This document shows positions 7,886 through 20,145 of a stretch of DNA of 64,000 nucleotides, in pieces (position 1 is the stretch's first letter; every line of letters begins with the position of its first letter). The notes beneath the pieces were generated by a model that saw nothing but the letters and a program-made list of their open reading frames with translations, made no database searches and was not told the DNA's origin. The DNA is from Streptomyces sp. BK208 (GTDB lineage: Bacteria; Actinomycetota; Actinomycetes; Streptomycetales; Streptomycetaceae). The position numbers were made by a program, and so were the translations under genes. The DNA lies in assembly GCF_004364245.1 (NCBI RefSeq), contig NZ_SOAV01000002.1:1-64000 (forward strand). Direction: 5' to 3'.

Positions 7886-9958
7886 ATGGCCAAGGACAGT
7901 GCCGTTTCGGCGCCCGGGTCCGAGGCCCGCGCCGGACGGCCTGTCGGCCACCGGAGCGCCGGTTCGCGCCTGAGCGCCGTGCTGGAGAGCGGGCTGCTGC
8001 ACGGCGGGGTGCAGGGCAGCCCGGTGCTCCGGCTGTTCATGCGCTGGGTGCGCAGGCCCCTGCTGCCGGTGATGCGGCTGTGGCGGCGCAACATCCAGCT
8101 CAAGGTCGTCGCCACCACCCTGCTGATGTCGCTGGGCGTGGTGCTGCTGCTCGGCTTCGTGGTGATCGGGCAGGTCCGCAACGGCCTGCTGGACGCCAAG
8201 GTGAAGGCCTCCCAGAGCCAGGCCACCGGCGGCTTCACGGCGGCCAAGCAGAAGGCCGAGGAGGCGGCGAGCACCGGCGGCGACGACACGGCCCCCGCAG
8301 ACGGCCGTCCCTCGCAGAACGTCATCCAGTGGATGAGCGAACTGGTGAAGTCGCTCTCCAGCGGCGGCCAGAGCGCCTTCGACGTGGTCACCCTCCCGAT
8401 GGGCGGGGAGAGCGGCAGCGGACGCGGGCCGCGCGCCTCCGGCTCGGTCGACTGGGCGGTCAGCGTCCCCGAGGACCTGCGGGAGCGGATCGACGGCGAC
8501 ACCTCCGCCGCCCAGAGCTACACCCGCATCGTCTACAACTCCGGCCAGGCGTCCCAGCCCGGACTGGTCATCGGCAAGCAGGTCAACGACCCGAACGGCG
8601 AGCCGTACCAGCTGTACTACCTCTTCCCGCTCACCCAGGAGGAGAAGTCGCTCAGCCTGGTCAGGGGCACCCTGGCGACGGCCGGGCTCTTCGTCGTCGT
8701 GCTGCTCGGGGCCATCGCCTGGCTCGTGGTGCGCCAGGTCGTCACGCCCGTACGGATGGCGGCGAGCATCGCCGAGCGGCTGTCCGCGGGCCGGCTGCAG
8801 GAACGGATGAAGGTCACCGGTGAGGACGACATCGCCCGGCTCGGTGAGGCCTTCAACAAGATGGCCCAGAACCTCCAGCTCAAGATCAGTCAGCTGGAGG
8901 ACCTGTCACGGATGCAGCGGCGGTTCGTCTCGGACGTGTCGCACGAGTTGCGGACGCCGCTGACCACCGTACGGATGGCGGCCGACGTCATCCACGACGC
9001 GCGCGTGGACTTCGATCCGGTGACCGCGCGGTCGGCCGAGCTGCTCGCCGACCAGCTGGACCGGTTCGAGACGCTGCTCGCCGACCTGCTGGAGATCAGC
9101 CGCTTCGACGCCGGCGCCGCGGCCCTGGAGGCCGAGCCGATAGACCTCCGGGACGTCGTCCGGCGTGTCGTCAGCGGCGCGGAGCCGCTCGCCGAGCGCA
9201 AGGGGACGCGGGTACGCGTCCTGGGCGACCAGCAGCCCGTCGTCGCCGAGGCCGACGCCCGGCGTGTCGAGCGCGTGCTGCGCAACCTCGTCGTCAACGC
9301 CGTCGAGCACGGCGAGGGCCGGGACGTGGTCGTCAAGCTCGCCGCCGCCGGGGGCGCGGTCGCCGTCGCGGTGCGCGACTACGGCGTCGGGCTCAAGCCG
9401 GGCGAGGCCACCCGGGTCTTCAGCCGCTTCTGGCGGGCCGACCCGGCACGCGCGCGTACCACCGGCGGTACGGGGCTCGGCCTGTCGATCGCCCTGGAGG
9501 ACGCGCGGCTGCACGGCGGCTGGCTGCAGGCCTGGGGCGAGCCCGGCGGCGGCTCGCAGTTCCGCCTGACGCTGCCCAGGACCGCGGACGAGCCGCTGCG
9601 GGGGTCGCCGATACCGCTGGAGCCGAAGGACTCGCGCCGCAATCGAGGGCTCCAGGACGCGGGTCTGGGCGACTCCGCGTCGCCGCACGGCGCGCAGAAG
9701 GCGGTCGGCGTCCCGGCGCAGGCGGCGGCCGGACAGGGCTCTCCGGTGTCCGCGCGGGGGCCGATAACGCCGCGGCAGGCCACGGTGGCCCCCACGGCCG
9801 ACCCGACGGCCCTGCCCGGCAACGGCGCGCGCGTGGTGCCCAGGCCCGCGTCGGGCGCCCGGAGACAGGACGGCGAGCCGGCGCCGGGGGACCGGAGCCG
9901 CACGGAGGCCGGTCCCGAGGACTCGAGCAGGCAAGGGGAGGCATCTCGTGGGCGCTGA
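7886..9958 (+). CDS. mtrB: sensor histidine kinase MtrB
   Basis: A 690-residue sensor kinase. TM1 is at about residues 75-95 (VVATTLLMSLGVVLLLGFVV), an extracytoplasmic sensor domain spans roughly 96-265, and TM2 (LFVVVLLGAIAWLVV) is near 270-290. HAMP follows, then the HisKA domain with His353 in SDVSHELRTPLTTVRM and the HATPase with N, G1 and G2 motifs (NLVVNAVEHG, DYGVGL, GGTGLGLSI). The last 115 residues are a Pro/Gly/Ala-rich tail with no recognisable fold. It overlaps lpqB by 11 bases, so the two are translationally coupled. Confidence 0.97.
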   Translation: MAKDSAVSAPGSEARAGRPVGHRSAGSRLSAVLESGLLHGGVQGSPVLRLFMRWVRRPLLPVMRLWRRNIQLKVVATTLLMSLGVVLLLGFVVIGQVRNGLLDAKVKASQSQATGGFTAAKQKAEEAASTGGDDTAPADGRPSQNVIQWMSELVKSLSSGGQSAFDVVTLPMGGESGSGRGPRASGSVDWAVSVPEDLRERIDGDTSAAQSYTRIVYNSGQASQPGLVIGKQVNDPNGEPYQLYYLFPLTQEEKSLSLVRGTLATAGLFVVVLLGAIAWLVVRQVVTPVRMAASIAERLSAGRLQERMKVTGEDDIARLGEAFNKMAQNLQLKISQLEDLSRMQRRFVSDVSHELRTPLTTVRMAADVIHDARVDFDPVTARSAELLADQLDRFETLLADLLEISRFDAGAAALEAEPIDLRDVVRRVVSGAEPLAERKGTRVRVLGDQQPVVAEADARRVERVLRNLVVNAVEHGEGRDVVVKLAAAGGAVAVAVRDYGVGLKPGEATRVFSRFWRADPARARTTGGTGLGLSIALEDARLHGGWLQAWGEPGGGSQFRLTLPRTADEPLRGSPIPLEPKDSRRNRGLQDAGLGDSASPHGAQKAVGVPAQAAAGQGSPVSARGPITPRQATVAPTADPTALPGNGARVVPRPASGARRQDGEPAPGDRSRTEAGPEDSSRQGEASRGR

Positions 9959-11795
9959 CCGCGAGGGGAGCGGTCGGCGGCGGCCGGCACGTGTGTGGGC
10001 GTACACCGCCTGCGGCTTCGTACTGCTGGCGGGCTGTGCGTCCATGCCCGACAGCGGGGACCTGCGGGGGGTGGAGTCCACGCCGAGGCAGGACCCGCAG
10101 GTGCGGGTGTTCGCGATGCCGCCGCAGGAGGACGACCCGCCCGCCGACATCGTGCAGGGTTTCCTGGAGGCGCTGACCAGCGATGATCCGCACTACGAGA
10201 CGGCCCGGAAGTACCTGACCGGCGATGCCGCGAAGAACTGGCGGCCGGACCGGTCGGCGACGGTCCTCGCGGACGGGCCCGGGACGATGTCGGACCACTC
10301 CGGCAACCGCGAGGACGCCAACGACTACTCGGTCAACCTGACCGGCACCAGGGTCGCCACGGTGGACGCGCAGCAGTCGTACGCGCCGGCCGAGGGCGCG
10401 TACCGCGAGTCAGTGCACCTCACCCGGGACGGCAAGACCAAGCAGTGGCGCATCGACGTGCTGCCGCAGGGCGTCGTCATGGGCAAGTCGGACTTCCAGC
10501 GCAACTACATGTCGGTCAACCGCTACTACTTCGCCTCGAACACCGCGACGCGGGCGGACGCCGGCACCGGCCCGGTCCGGGAACCGGCCGCCGTCGCCGA
10601 TCCCGTCTACGTCCGCCGGCGCGTGGATCCGCTCACCCACGTGGTGCGTTCCCTGCTCGACGGGCCCACGAGCCTGCTGGACCCCGTCGTCAGGTCCAGC
10701 TTCCCGACCGGCACAGCGCTGGCGAAGAACGTCGGTCCGCTGACGCCCGACGACCGCAGCAGGCTGACCGTGCCGCTGAACGACAAGGCAGCCGCGGCGG
10801 GTGACGGCAAGTGCGACGAGATGGCCGCGCAGCTCCTGTTCACGCTGCAGAACCTCACCCCCGCGGTGGAGGAGGTCGAGCTGCGCTCGGGCGACGAGAA
10901 ACTGTGCTCGCTCTCCGAGGACCGGGCCGAGACCGTCGCGACGCGCGGCTCGGCGCAGCGGCCCGACTACCTGTACTTCGTCGACGAGCAGGACCGCCTG
11001 GTGCACATCGCCGCCGGCAGCAACGGGACCCGGGCCGAACCGGTGCCCGGCCCCCTGGGCGAGGGACAGCGGCCCATGCGGTCGGTCGCCGTGTCGCGCG
11101 ACGAGCACAGCGCGGCCGGGATCGGCCTCGACAGCAAGTCGCTCTACGTCGGTTCGATGGTGTCGGGCGGTTCCCTCGGCGACCCCGTGCTGACCAGCGC
11201 AGGCAAGGCGGAGACCGATCGGCTGACCCCGCCCAGCTGGGACACCCAGGGCGACCTCTGGATCGCCGACCGCGACCCGGCGGCCCCCCGGTTGCTGCTG
11301 CTGGAGAAGGGCGCGGGCGACCCGGTGGAGGTCCGGACACCGGGCCTCGACGGGCGCGTGCAGGCCGTGCGGGTGGCCGCCGACGGGGTGCGGATCGCGC
11401 TGGTCGTGGAGAAGGACGGCAAGCGGTCGCTGCTCATCGGGCGGATCGAACGGGACGAGCGGGCCGGTGGACCGGCCGCGGTCACCGTCCTCGAACTGCG
11501 CTCCGCCACCCCCGAGCTGGAGGAGGTCACGGCCATGTCGTGGGCCGGTGACGCCCGCCTCGTGGTGGTCGGGCGCGAGCGCGGGGGCGTCCAGCAGATC
11601 GGGTACGTCCAGGTCGACGGCTCGACGCCGGAGGCCTCGGTGCCCGCGGCGCTGACCGGGGTCAAGGAGATCGCCGCGACCGAGGACGAGCGGTTGCCGC
11701 TGGTGGCGTACTCGGAGGACCTGATCGTGCGGCTGCCGTCCGGGCTCCAGTGGCAGAAGGTGACGGAAGGGACCGCGCCGGTCTACCCGGGGTGA
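9948..11795 (+). CDS. lpqB: lipoprotein LpqB
   Basis: A 615-residue exported lipoprotein. The N-terminus has an Arg-rich n-region, a hydrophobic core and lipobox LLAGC with the acylated Cys30. A GerMN-like region lies in the middle and a beta-propeller-like C-terminal half follows. LpqB is encoded with mtrAB throughout actinobacteria and has been shown to interact with MtrB in mycobacteria. GTG at 9948 lies inside the mtrB end. No gene follows closely; the next starts 115 bases downstream. Confidence 0.95.
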   Translation: MGADREGSGRRRPARVWAYTACGFVLLAGCASMPDSGDLRGVESTPRQDPQVRVFAMPPQEDDPPADIVQGFLEALTSDDPHYETARKYLTGDAAKNWRPDRSATVLADGPGTMSDHSGNREDANDYSVNLTGTRVATVDAQQSYAPAEGAYRESVHLTRDGKTKQWRIDVLPQGVVMGKSDFQRNYMSVNRYYFASNTATRADAGTGPVREPAAVADPVYVRRRVDPLTHVVRSLLDGPTSLLDPVVRSSFPTGTALAKNVGPLTPDDRSRLTVPLNDKAAAAGDGKCDEMAAQLLFTLQNLTPAVEEVELRSGDEKLCSLSEDRAETVATRGSAQRPDYLYFVDEQDRLVHIAAGSNGTRAEPVPGPLGEGQRPMRSVAVSRDEHSAAGIGLDSKSLYVGSMVSGGSLGDPVLTSAGKAETDRLTPPSWDTQGDLWIADRDPAAPRLLLLEKGAGDPVEVRTPGLDGRVQAVRVAADGVRIALVVEKDGKRSLLIGRIERDERAGGPAAVTVLELRSATPELEEVTAMSWAGDARLVVVGRERGGVQQIGYVQVDGSTPEASVPAALTGVKEIAATEDERLPLVAYSEDLIVRLPSGLQWQKVTEGTAPVYPG

Positions 11796-11910
11796 GGCGG
11801 GGGCGGCCGGCCGTCGCGGGTGACGACGTTTTCCACAGGACGACCGGCGGTGTCCTCCGCGTTTTCCACAGGCCTGGTGGGGTTTCGTCCGCTTGGGCAC
11901 AGTGGTGGCC

Positions 11911-12837
11911 ATGCGGGGATCACGAGCGGTGCGGAGATGGTGGACGGACCTCACGGACCTGGTGCTGCCGGCCGAGTGCGGGGGCTGCGGCCGGGAGCGT
12001 GCGGTGCTGTGCCCCCGGTGCCGTGCGGCCCTGAGCGGGGTGCCGCCGCGCCGGGTGCGTCCGGACCCGGCGCCGCCCGGCCTGCCCGCGGTGCACGCGT
12101 CCGCGCCCTACGCGGACGAGGTGCGGGCCGCGCTCCTGGCCCACAAGGAGCGCGGGGTGCTGGCCCTCGCGGCGCCGCTCGGCGCGGCACTGGCGGGAGC
12201 GGTGCGGGTGGGCCTTCGCCAGATACACGCGGCGGTCCGTGACGCGGGCGCCGGTGATGCGGAGGCCGGTGACGGAAGAGCCGTACCGGCGCGGGGGCCG
12301 GTGCTGCTCGTGCCCGTGCCGTCGGCGCGCGGGGCGGTGCGGAGGCGTGGCCACGACCCGGCGCGGCGGATCGCCCTCGCCGCGGCGGCGGAGTTGCGGC
12401 GCACCGGGACGTCCGCCCGGGTGCTGACCGTGCTGCGGCAGCGGTACGCCGTGGCGGACCAGTCGGGGCTCGATGCCAGGCAGCGGGTGGACAACCTCGC
12501 CGGCGCGCTGGCGGTGGCCCCAGGCGGTGTCGGGCTGCTGGACGGCGGGGCGGTCGTCCTGGTCGACGACCTGATGACGACGGGGGCGTCCCTGTCCGAG
12601 GCCGCGCGTGCGGTGCGCGCGGCGAAGGCCGCCACCGCTGAGTCGCGGGCGGGGCCGGGAACGTACGGGAGGGCGAGATCGGCTGTGTATCCGGCGGCGG
12701 CAGGGGAAGGCAGAGAGGAACGGAAGACCAGGCCCCGAACGGCGGGCCGGTACGGAGGCGGTGACGTGATCCGGGAAGCGATCTGCGCGGCAGTGGTTGC
12801 GGCTTCACCTAATTCCTTCGAAATAAACCGGAACTGA
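11911..12837 (+). CDS. ComF-family phosphoribosyltransferase-like protein
   Basis: A 308-residue ComF-like protein. The N-terminal zinc-ribbon has two CxxC pairs (CGGCGRERAVLCPRC), and the C-terminal PRTase fold contains the PRPP-binding motif VVLVDDLMTTGASL. ComF proteins assist DNA uptake in naturally competent bacteria; in actinobacteria the role is unknown. ATG at 11911 is chosen over an in-frame TTG at 11893. The product extends about 70 residues past the PRTase motif. Position between lpqB and hpf matches the conserved actinobacterial order. Confidence 0.85.
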   Translation: MRGSRAVRRWWTDLTDLVLPAECGGCGRERAVLCPRCRAALSGVPPRRVRPDPAPPGLPAVHASAPYADEVRAALLAHKERGVLALAAPLGAALAGAVRVGLRQIHAAVRDAGAGDAEAGDGRAVPARGPVLLVPVPSARGAVRRRGHDPARRIALAAAAELRRTGTSARVLTVLRQRYAVADQSGLDARQRVDNLAGALAVAPGGVGLLDGGAVVLVDDLMTTGASLSEAARAVRAAKAATAESRAGPGTYGRARSAVYPAAAGEGREERKTRPRTAGRYGGGDVIREAICAAVVAASPNSFEINRN

Positions 12838-13150
12838 CTGAGAAGTTTCGTCGTTGCAGGTAATGACGGGAGTAATTCACCGGAACGGAGGTACGGGGCG
12901 GTAGAGGGTGACGACATCCGTCCGGGCGAGATATGTTCGGTTGTGAGGCAAAGCCGCAGGCCACACCTCTCAAATCCGAATGCCGTGCTGCGGGTTTCAG
13001 CGTCATCACCCGCACCGGTGGAGTGGAGATCTCGCCCGCGGGGGAGGAGGTGGACGTCACCGAGTCCGAGGTTCCGGGAGAGACCGGAGCCTGGTGCAAA
13101 AGGGAGATGCTCCGCCGTGGAAGCGGAGCGATCCGGGAACGGAGTTCTGC
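12838..13150 (+). other. intergenic region before hpf
   Basis: A 313-base gap between comF and hpf. It presumably holds the hpf promoter and leader. I found no convincing -35/-10 pair or strong hairpin. GGAG lies 7 bases before the hpf GTG. Short open frames cross the region but have no ribosome site or recognisable product. Confidence 0.5.
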
Positions 13151-13843
13151 GTGGACATCGTCGTCAAGGGCCGCAAGACCGAGGTGCCCGAGCGGTTCCG
13201 GAAGCACGTGGCCGAGAAGCTGAAGCTGGAGAAGATCCAGAAGCTCGATGGCAAGGTGATCAGCCTCGACGTCGAGGTGTCCAAGGAGCCGAACCCCCGG
13301 CAGGCCGACCGCTGTGACCGAGTGGAGATCACCCTCCGCTCCCGCGGTCCGGTGATTCGGGCAGAGGCGGCGGCGAGCGACCCCTACGCGGCGCTCGACC
13401 TGGCGGCGGAGAAGCTCGGCGCACGGCTGCGCAAGCAGCACGACAAGCGCTTCTCGCGCCGTGGCGCGCGCCGGATCCCGGCGGCCGAGGTCGCCGACCA
13501 CGTCCCCGACGCGGCGACGCTCAACGGGAACGGCGACGTCGTCCCGACGGAGAAGCAGGACGGCGTACCCACCAAGAAGATCGGCTCGCTGGAGGTCCAG
13601 GGCGACGGTCCGCTCGTCGTCCGGGAGAAGACCCACGTGGCCGCACCCATGTCCCTCGACCAGGCGCTCTACGAGATGGAGCTGGTCGGGCACGACTTCT
13701 ACCTGTTCGTCGACTCCGAGACGAAGGAGCCCAGCGTCGTCTACCGGCGGCACGCCTACGACTACGGCGTGATCCACCTCACCACGGACACGATGGTCAC
13801 CCAGGCCCACGCGCCCGACGCGGGTGACGCGCTCGGCGGCTGA
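13151..13843 (+). CDS. hpf: long-form ribosome hibernation promoting factor
   Basis: A 230-residue long HPF. Residues 1-105 form the S30AE/YfiA domain that binds the decoding centre (VDIVVKGRKTEVPERFRKHV). Residues about 170-225 form the C-terminal dimerisation domain (PMSLDQALYEMELVGHDFYLF ... VVYRRHAYDYGVIHL), which drives 100S ribosome formation in stationary phase. A linker of about 60 residues joins them. The GTG at 13151 starts exactly at the S30AE domain and has GGAG upstream; the frame is open further upstream but lacks family sequence. Confidence 0.95.
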   Translation: MDIVVKGRKTEVPERFRKHVAEKLKLEKIQKLDGKVISLDVEVSKEPNPRQADRCDRVEITLRSRGPVIRAEAAASDPYAALDLAAEKLGARLRKQHDKRFSRRGARRIPAAEVADHVPDAATLNGNGDVVPTEKQDGVPTKKIGSLEVQGDGPLVVREKTHVAAPMSLDQALYEMELVGHDFYLFVDSETKEPSVVYRRHAYDYGVIHLTTDTMVTQAHAPDAGDALGG

Positions 13844-13867
13844 CGCCGCACCGCCGGAGACAGCGGA

Positions 13868-13910
13868 CCGGTGCCCCTGGAGCGCATGTGTGCGCCCCCA
13901 GGGGCACCGG
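13868..13910. terminator. long hairpin after hpf
   Basis: A 13-bp perfect inverted repeat (13868-13880 with 13898-13910) encloses a second 5-bp stem (13882-13886 with 13891-13895). It begins 25 bases after the hpf stop. There is no T-run, which is usual for Streptomyces terminators. Confidence 0.7.
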
Positions 13911-14073
13911 TGTGCCACGGTGCGCGCGGGTGTGCGACCCCGTCGGTGCCCGTTCGGTCACCCCGCTGTCGGCCTGGCATGGAATCATGGCGGCAACGGC
14001 CCAACCGGTGGGTCGTTGCTCTGGGTTGGCGATGGCTCAGGACCTCGGGCCACAGCCTTCAGGGGGAGGAACG

Positions 14074-14838
14074 ATGGCGGACAGTTTCGGACCGATGCGG
14101 GGCTCGGGCGTCGACCACGGGATCGACGACGGGGCCGTCGGCATGGGCCCGGACGCCGACGCCGGCTCCGCGCGCGAGGAGCCGATCAGGGTGCTGGTCG
14201 TCGACGACCACGCCCTCTTCCGTCGCGGTCTGGAGATCGTGCTCGCGGCCGAGGAGGACATCCAGGTCGTCGGAGAGGCCGGTGACGGCGCCGAGGCCGT
14301 GGAGAAGGCCGCCGATCTGCTGCCGGACATCATCCTGATGGATGTGCGGATGCCCAAGCGGGGCGGTATCGAGGCCTGCACCTCCATCAAGGAGGTGGCC
14401 CCCAGCGCGAAGATCATCATGCTGACGATCAGCGACGAGGAGGCCGACCTCTACGACGCGATCAAGGCGGGCGCTACCGGTTATCTCCTCAAGGAGATCT
14501 CCACGGACGAGGTGGCCACCGCCATTCGCGCGGTGGCCGACGGGCAGTCCCAGATCAGTCCGTCCATGGCGTCGAAACTGCTCACCGAGTTCAAGTCGAT
14601 GATCCAGCGGACCGACGAACGCCGACTGGTGCCCGCGCCCCGGCTCACGGATCGCGAGCTGGAGGTCCTCAAGCTCGTGGCCACGGGAATGAACAACCGG
14701 GACATCGCGAAGGAACTGTTCATTTCCGAGAACACCGTGAAGAACCACGTGCGCAACATCCTGGAGAAACTCCAGCTGCACTCCAGGATGGAGGCCGTGG
14801 TGTACGCGATGCGGGAGAAGATTCTCGAGATCCGGTGA
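14074..14838 (+). CDS. orphan NarL/LuxR-family response regulator
   Basis: A 254-residue regulator. After about 35 variable residues comes the receiver domain (IRVLVVDDHALFRRG, acidic pair Asp44/45, phosphoacceptor Asp90 in IILMDVRMP, conserved Lys in YLLKEIS). The C-terminal LuxR-type HTH begins at LTDRELEVLKLVATGMNNRDIA. The start has an excellent ribosome site (GGGGGAGG, 5 bases before ATG). No histidine kinase gene is adjacent, so its partner is elsewhere or absent. The frame extends upstream through the hairpin, but without family sequence. Confidence 0.92.
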   Translation: MADSFGPMRGSGVDHGIDDGAVGMGPDADAGSAREEPIRVLVVDDHALFRRGLEIVLAAEEDIQVVGEAGDGAEAVEKAADLLPDIILMDVRMPKRGGIEACTSIKEVAPSAKIIMLTISDEEADLYDAIKAGATGYLLKEISTDEVATAIRAVADGQSQISPSMASKLLTEFKSMIQRTDERRLVPAPRLTDRELEVLKLVATGMNNRDIAKELFISENTVKNHVRNILEKLQLHSRMEAVVYAMREKILEIR

Positions 14839-14864
14839 CCCTGTGACCCCGTGACCCCGTGATT
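14833..14864. repeat. 8-bp GTGACCCC tandem repeat at a stop codon
   Basis: About three to four imperfect copies of an 8-base unit (GTGACCCC/GTGACCCT) begin at the TGA of the response-regulator gene. Because 8 is not a multiple of 3, the TGA recurs in all three frames. A similar array follows the glutaredoxin-like gene near 35733. Confidence 0.75.
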
Positions 14865-14877
14865 TCCGGTGAGGCGG

Positions 14878-16053
14878 TCAGGCGAGCAGCCGGGCCACCT
14901 CCCGGACGAGGGGCTCGCGCAGATCCGGCGTCTCGACCCGCTCCACGCGTACGTCCGTGCAGTCCACCCAGCTCGCCGCCTCGACCAGGGCCTGCGCCAC
15001 CGCAGGGGCCGCCTTCCGGCCGTCCAGCGTGACCTGTTTGGCGACCAGCGTGCGCCCCTCGCGGGCCGGGTCCACGCGGCCGACGAGCCGGCCGCCGGCC
15101 AGGACCGGCATCGCGAAGTAGCCGTGCACCCGCTTCTGCTTGGGTACGTAGGCCTCCAGGCGGTGGATGAAGCCGAAGAGCCGCTCCGTGCGCGCCCGCT
15201 CCCAAATGAGGGAGTCGAAAGGGGAGAGCAGCGTCGTGCGGTGACGGCCGCGCGGCACCGTCTCCAGCGCCGCCGGGTCCGCCCAGGCCGGACGGCCCCA
15301 GCCCTGCACCGTGACCGGTACCAGGCCCGAGTCGGCGATCACGGCGTCGACCTGCTCCGCCTTGAGCCGGTGGTAGTCCGCGATGTCCGCGCGCGTGCCG
15401 ACGCCCAGGGACTGCCCGGCCAGGCGGACGAGGCGGCGCAGGCACTCGGTGTCGTCCAGGTCGTCGTGGAGCAGTGCGGCCGGGACGGCACGCTCGGCCA
15501 GGTCGTACACCCGCTTCCAGCCACGGCGTTCGACGCACACCACCTCGCCGTACATGAGGGCGCGCTCGACGGCGACCTTCGTGCCCGACCAGTCCCACCA
15601 CTCGCTGGTCTTCTTCGCGCCGCCCAGGTCCGTCGCGGTGAGCGGGCCCTCGGCGCGGAGCTGCTTGATGACGCGGTCGTAGTCGCCTTCGGGGAGGTGC
15701 TGGTTCCAGTGCGGGCGGTCGCGGTACGCGCGGCGGCGGAAGGCGAAGTGGGGCCACTCCTCGATGGGGAGGATGCAGGCGGCGTGGGACCAGTACTCGA
15801 AGGCGTGCGTGTCCGTCCAGTAGGCCGCGTCGACGGTCCGGCGGCCGACCGCGCCCAGGCGGGCGTACGGGATGAGCTCGTGGGAGCGGGCCAGGACCGA
15901 GATGGTGTCGAGCTGCACCGCGCCCAGGTGACGGAGGACGCCGCGGACGCCTGCGCGGCGGTCGGGGGCGCCGAGGAAGCCCTGTGCGCGGAGGGCGAGG
16001 CGGCGGGCCTCGTCTGCGGACAGTTCCGTGGCGGGGGGCGGGAGGGTCGTCAT
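14878..16053 (-). CDS. winged-helix YcaQ/AlkX-type DNA glycosylase-like protein
   Basis: A 391-residue member of the HTH_42 (winged helix DNA-binding, YcaQ-like) family. Recognisable blocks are LSADEARRLALRAQGF at the N-terminus, LGAVQLDTISVLARSHELIPYARLG, and the catalytic-region signature LLSPFDSLIWERART, followed by HGYFAMPVLAGGRLVGRVD. Escherichia coli YcaQ and the Streptomyces glycosylase AlkZ unhook interstrand crosslinks and alkylated bases; AlkZ homologues are often resistance genes, but others are housekeeping. No biosynthetic genes are near. ATG at 16053 begins the family homology; upstream frame is shadow. Confidence 0.85.
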   Translation of the reverse strand: MTTLPPPATELSADEARRLALRAQGFLGAPDRRAGVRGVLRHLGAVQLDTISVLARSHELIPYARLGAVGRRTVDAAYWTDTHAFEYWSHAACILPIEEWPHFAFRRRAYRDRPHWNQHLPEGDYDRVIKQLRAEGPLTATDLGGAKKTSEWWDWSGTKVAVERALMYGEVVCVERRGWKRVYDLAERAVPAALLHDDLDDTECLRRLVRLAGQSLGVGTRADIADYHRLKAEQVDAVIADSGLVPVTVQGWGRPAWADPAALETVPRGRHRTTLLSPFDSLIWERARTERLFGFIHRLEAYVPKQKRVHGYFAMPVLAGGRLVGRVDPAREGRTLVAKQVTLDGRKAAPAVAQALVEAASWVDCTDVRVERVETPDLREPLVREVARLLA

Positions 16054-16209
16054 ACGTCCGCACCATAGGGGGTGGGTCTGACAGTGGGGGGCCGGGCCGG
16101 CGGGGGAAGCGGTGCGGTGAAATCGGGTGCGGGTGCGGGTGCGGGTGTGAGGGCGGGTGCGGGTTGGTCGGTGGTGCGGTTGGGGTGGGGGTGTGGGCCG
16201 GCGTCGGCC

Positions 16210-16296
16210 GGGTGCCGCTGCGCCCACCCGTGCCGCCCCAGCGGCACGACTGCCCGCAGCTGGGCGGGGAGGGGTGTGGGTACGGCTGCCCGCAGC
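16210..16296. repeat. dispersed intergenic repeat, copy 1
   Basis: Bases 16210-16261 are identical to 28257-28308 (52 of 52). The element contains a perfect 9-bp inverted repeat GTGCCGCTG (16212-16220) / CAGCGGCAC (16239-16247). A degenerate second copy of its right end (ACGGCTGCCCGCAGCTA-like) follows. Upstream, about 16124-16165 is a run of GGGTGCG units. It sits in the 242-base gap between two leftward genes. Confidence 0.85.
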
Positions 16297-16862
16297 TAGG
16301 GCGCCGGGAGGTACGGGGACGTGGAGGGGAGGGAGAGGTCCGAGGGGAGGAGGGAGCCGATCCAGCTGTCGCGGCGTACGCCCCTGTTGTTGATCGCCGA
16401 GCGCAACGTGCCCTCCATGGTGAAGCCCGCGCGCTGGGCCACCGCGCGGGAGGCCGTGTTGCCGACCTCGGCGCGCCACTCCAGGCGGTCGACGGCCCGC
16501 TCGGTGAAGGCCCAGCGGGCGACGGCGACCGCGGCCTCGGTGACGTGGCCCCGGCCCCGGTGCTCCTTGGTGGCCCAGAACCCGATCTCGCCCACGCCCA
16601 GGGCGATCATCGTGACGCCGAGCATGCCCGCCAGGTCCCCGGCGGGGAGGAAGAGGCCGAAGGTGTACATCGAGTCGTTCGCCCAGCCGCCGGGGGCTAT
16701 CTGCTCCGTGAAGCCCCGCGCGTGCTCCGGGAGGTAGGGCGAGGGGATCGTCGTCCACCGCTGGACGTCGGGGTCCTGACAGGCGGCGTACACGGCGTCG
16801 GTGTCCTGCGGGCCGACCGTGCGCAGGACCAGGCGGTCGGTGGTGAGCGTGACGGGTTCCAT
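16296..16862 (-). CDS. GNAT-family N-acetyltransferase (RimJ/RimL type)
   Basis: A 188-residue acetyltransferase. The family N-terminus is MEPVTLTTDRLVLRTVGPQD, and the acetyl-CoA binding region is in IGFWATKEHRGRGHVTEAAVAVARWAF, with the later block NTASRAVAQRAGFTMEGTL. This is the Ser/Thr/Ala N-acetyltransferase-like subgroup, so ribosomal or other protein N-termini are possible substrates; the true one is unknown. ATG at 16919 (19 residues upstream) has a better ribosome site (GAGAGG) and is a genuine alternative start. It is divergent from secA. Confidence 0.85.
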   Translation of the reverse strand: MEPVTLTTDRLVLRTVGPQDTDAVYAACQDPDVQRWTTIPSPYLPEHARGFTEQIAPGGWANDSMYTFGLFLPAGDLAGMLGVTMIALGVGEIGFWATKEHRGRGHVTEAAVAVARWAFTERAVDRLEWRAEVGNTASRAVAQRAGFTMEGTLRSAINNRGVRRDSWIGSLLPSDLSLPSTSPYLPAP

Positions 16863-17141
16863 CGGCCGATTCTGCGCGGCGCCTCGGGGCGGCGCCAATG
16901 TTTTGCCGTGCGTGAACATCCGGTCACCTCTCGTGCGATTCGCCGGAGGGCCCGGCACCATCCGCGGGGCCCGGACGTTGAAAAGGGTGACAGCTGACAG
17001 GAATGCTGGATGTGAGGAGTGGTCGGTCCCCGTTGCGGCAGGCCTCCCGGGGCGGCGGGGTCCTCGCATACGATGGCCGTTGCTCAGTCCGTCACAGGAA
17101 ACCGACCGTCCCAGGCCCGACCGGCAAGGAGACCAACCCCC

Positions 17142-19985
<2,844 letters not shown>

Positions 19986-20018
19986 CGGCGCGGCGCCTGC
20001 GGACGCCGTAGCGGTGGG

Positions 20019-20050
20019 AAGGGCCGGTCACCCGGGGGTGGCCGGCCCTT
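20019..20050 (+). terminator. secA terminator
   Basis: About 15-bp stem (20019-20033 with 20036-20050, one G-U pair), flanked by AA and TT, starting 33 bases after the secA stop. It lies between secA and the convergent Rv3235-family gene and could serve both. Confidence 0.75.
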
Positions 20051-20145
20051 CGGCCTGTTCCGGTGGTGTGCGGTGGTCGTGGTCTGGCGGTCCTGTTCCG
20101 GCGGTCGGCTTCCGGCGGTCGTGTTCCGTCAGCCGGCCGGGGCGG

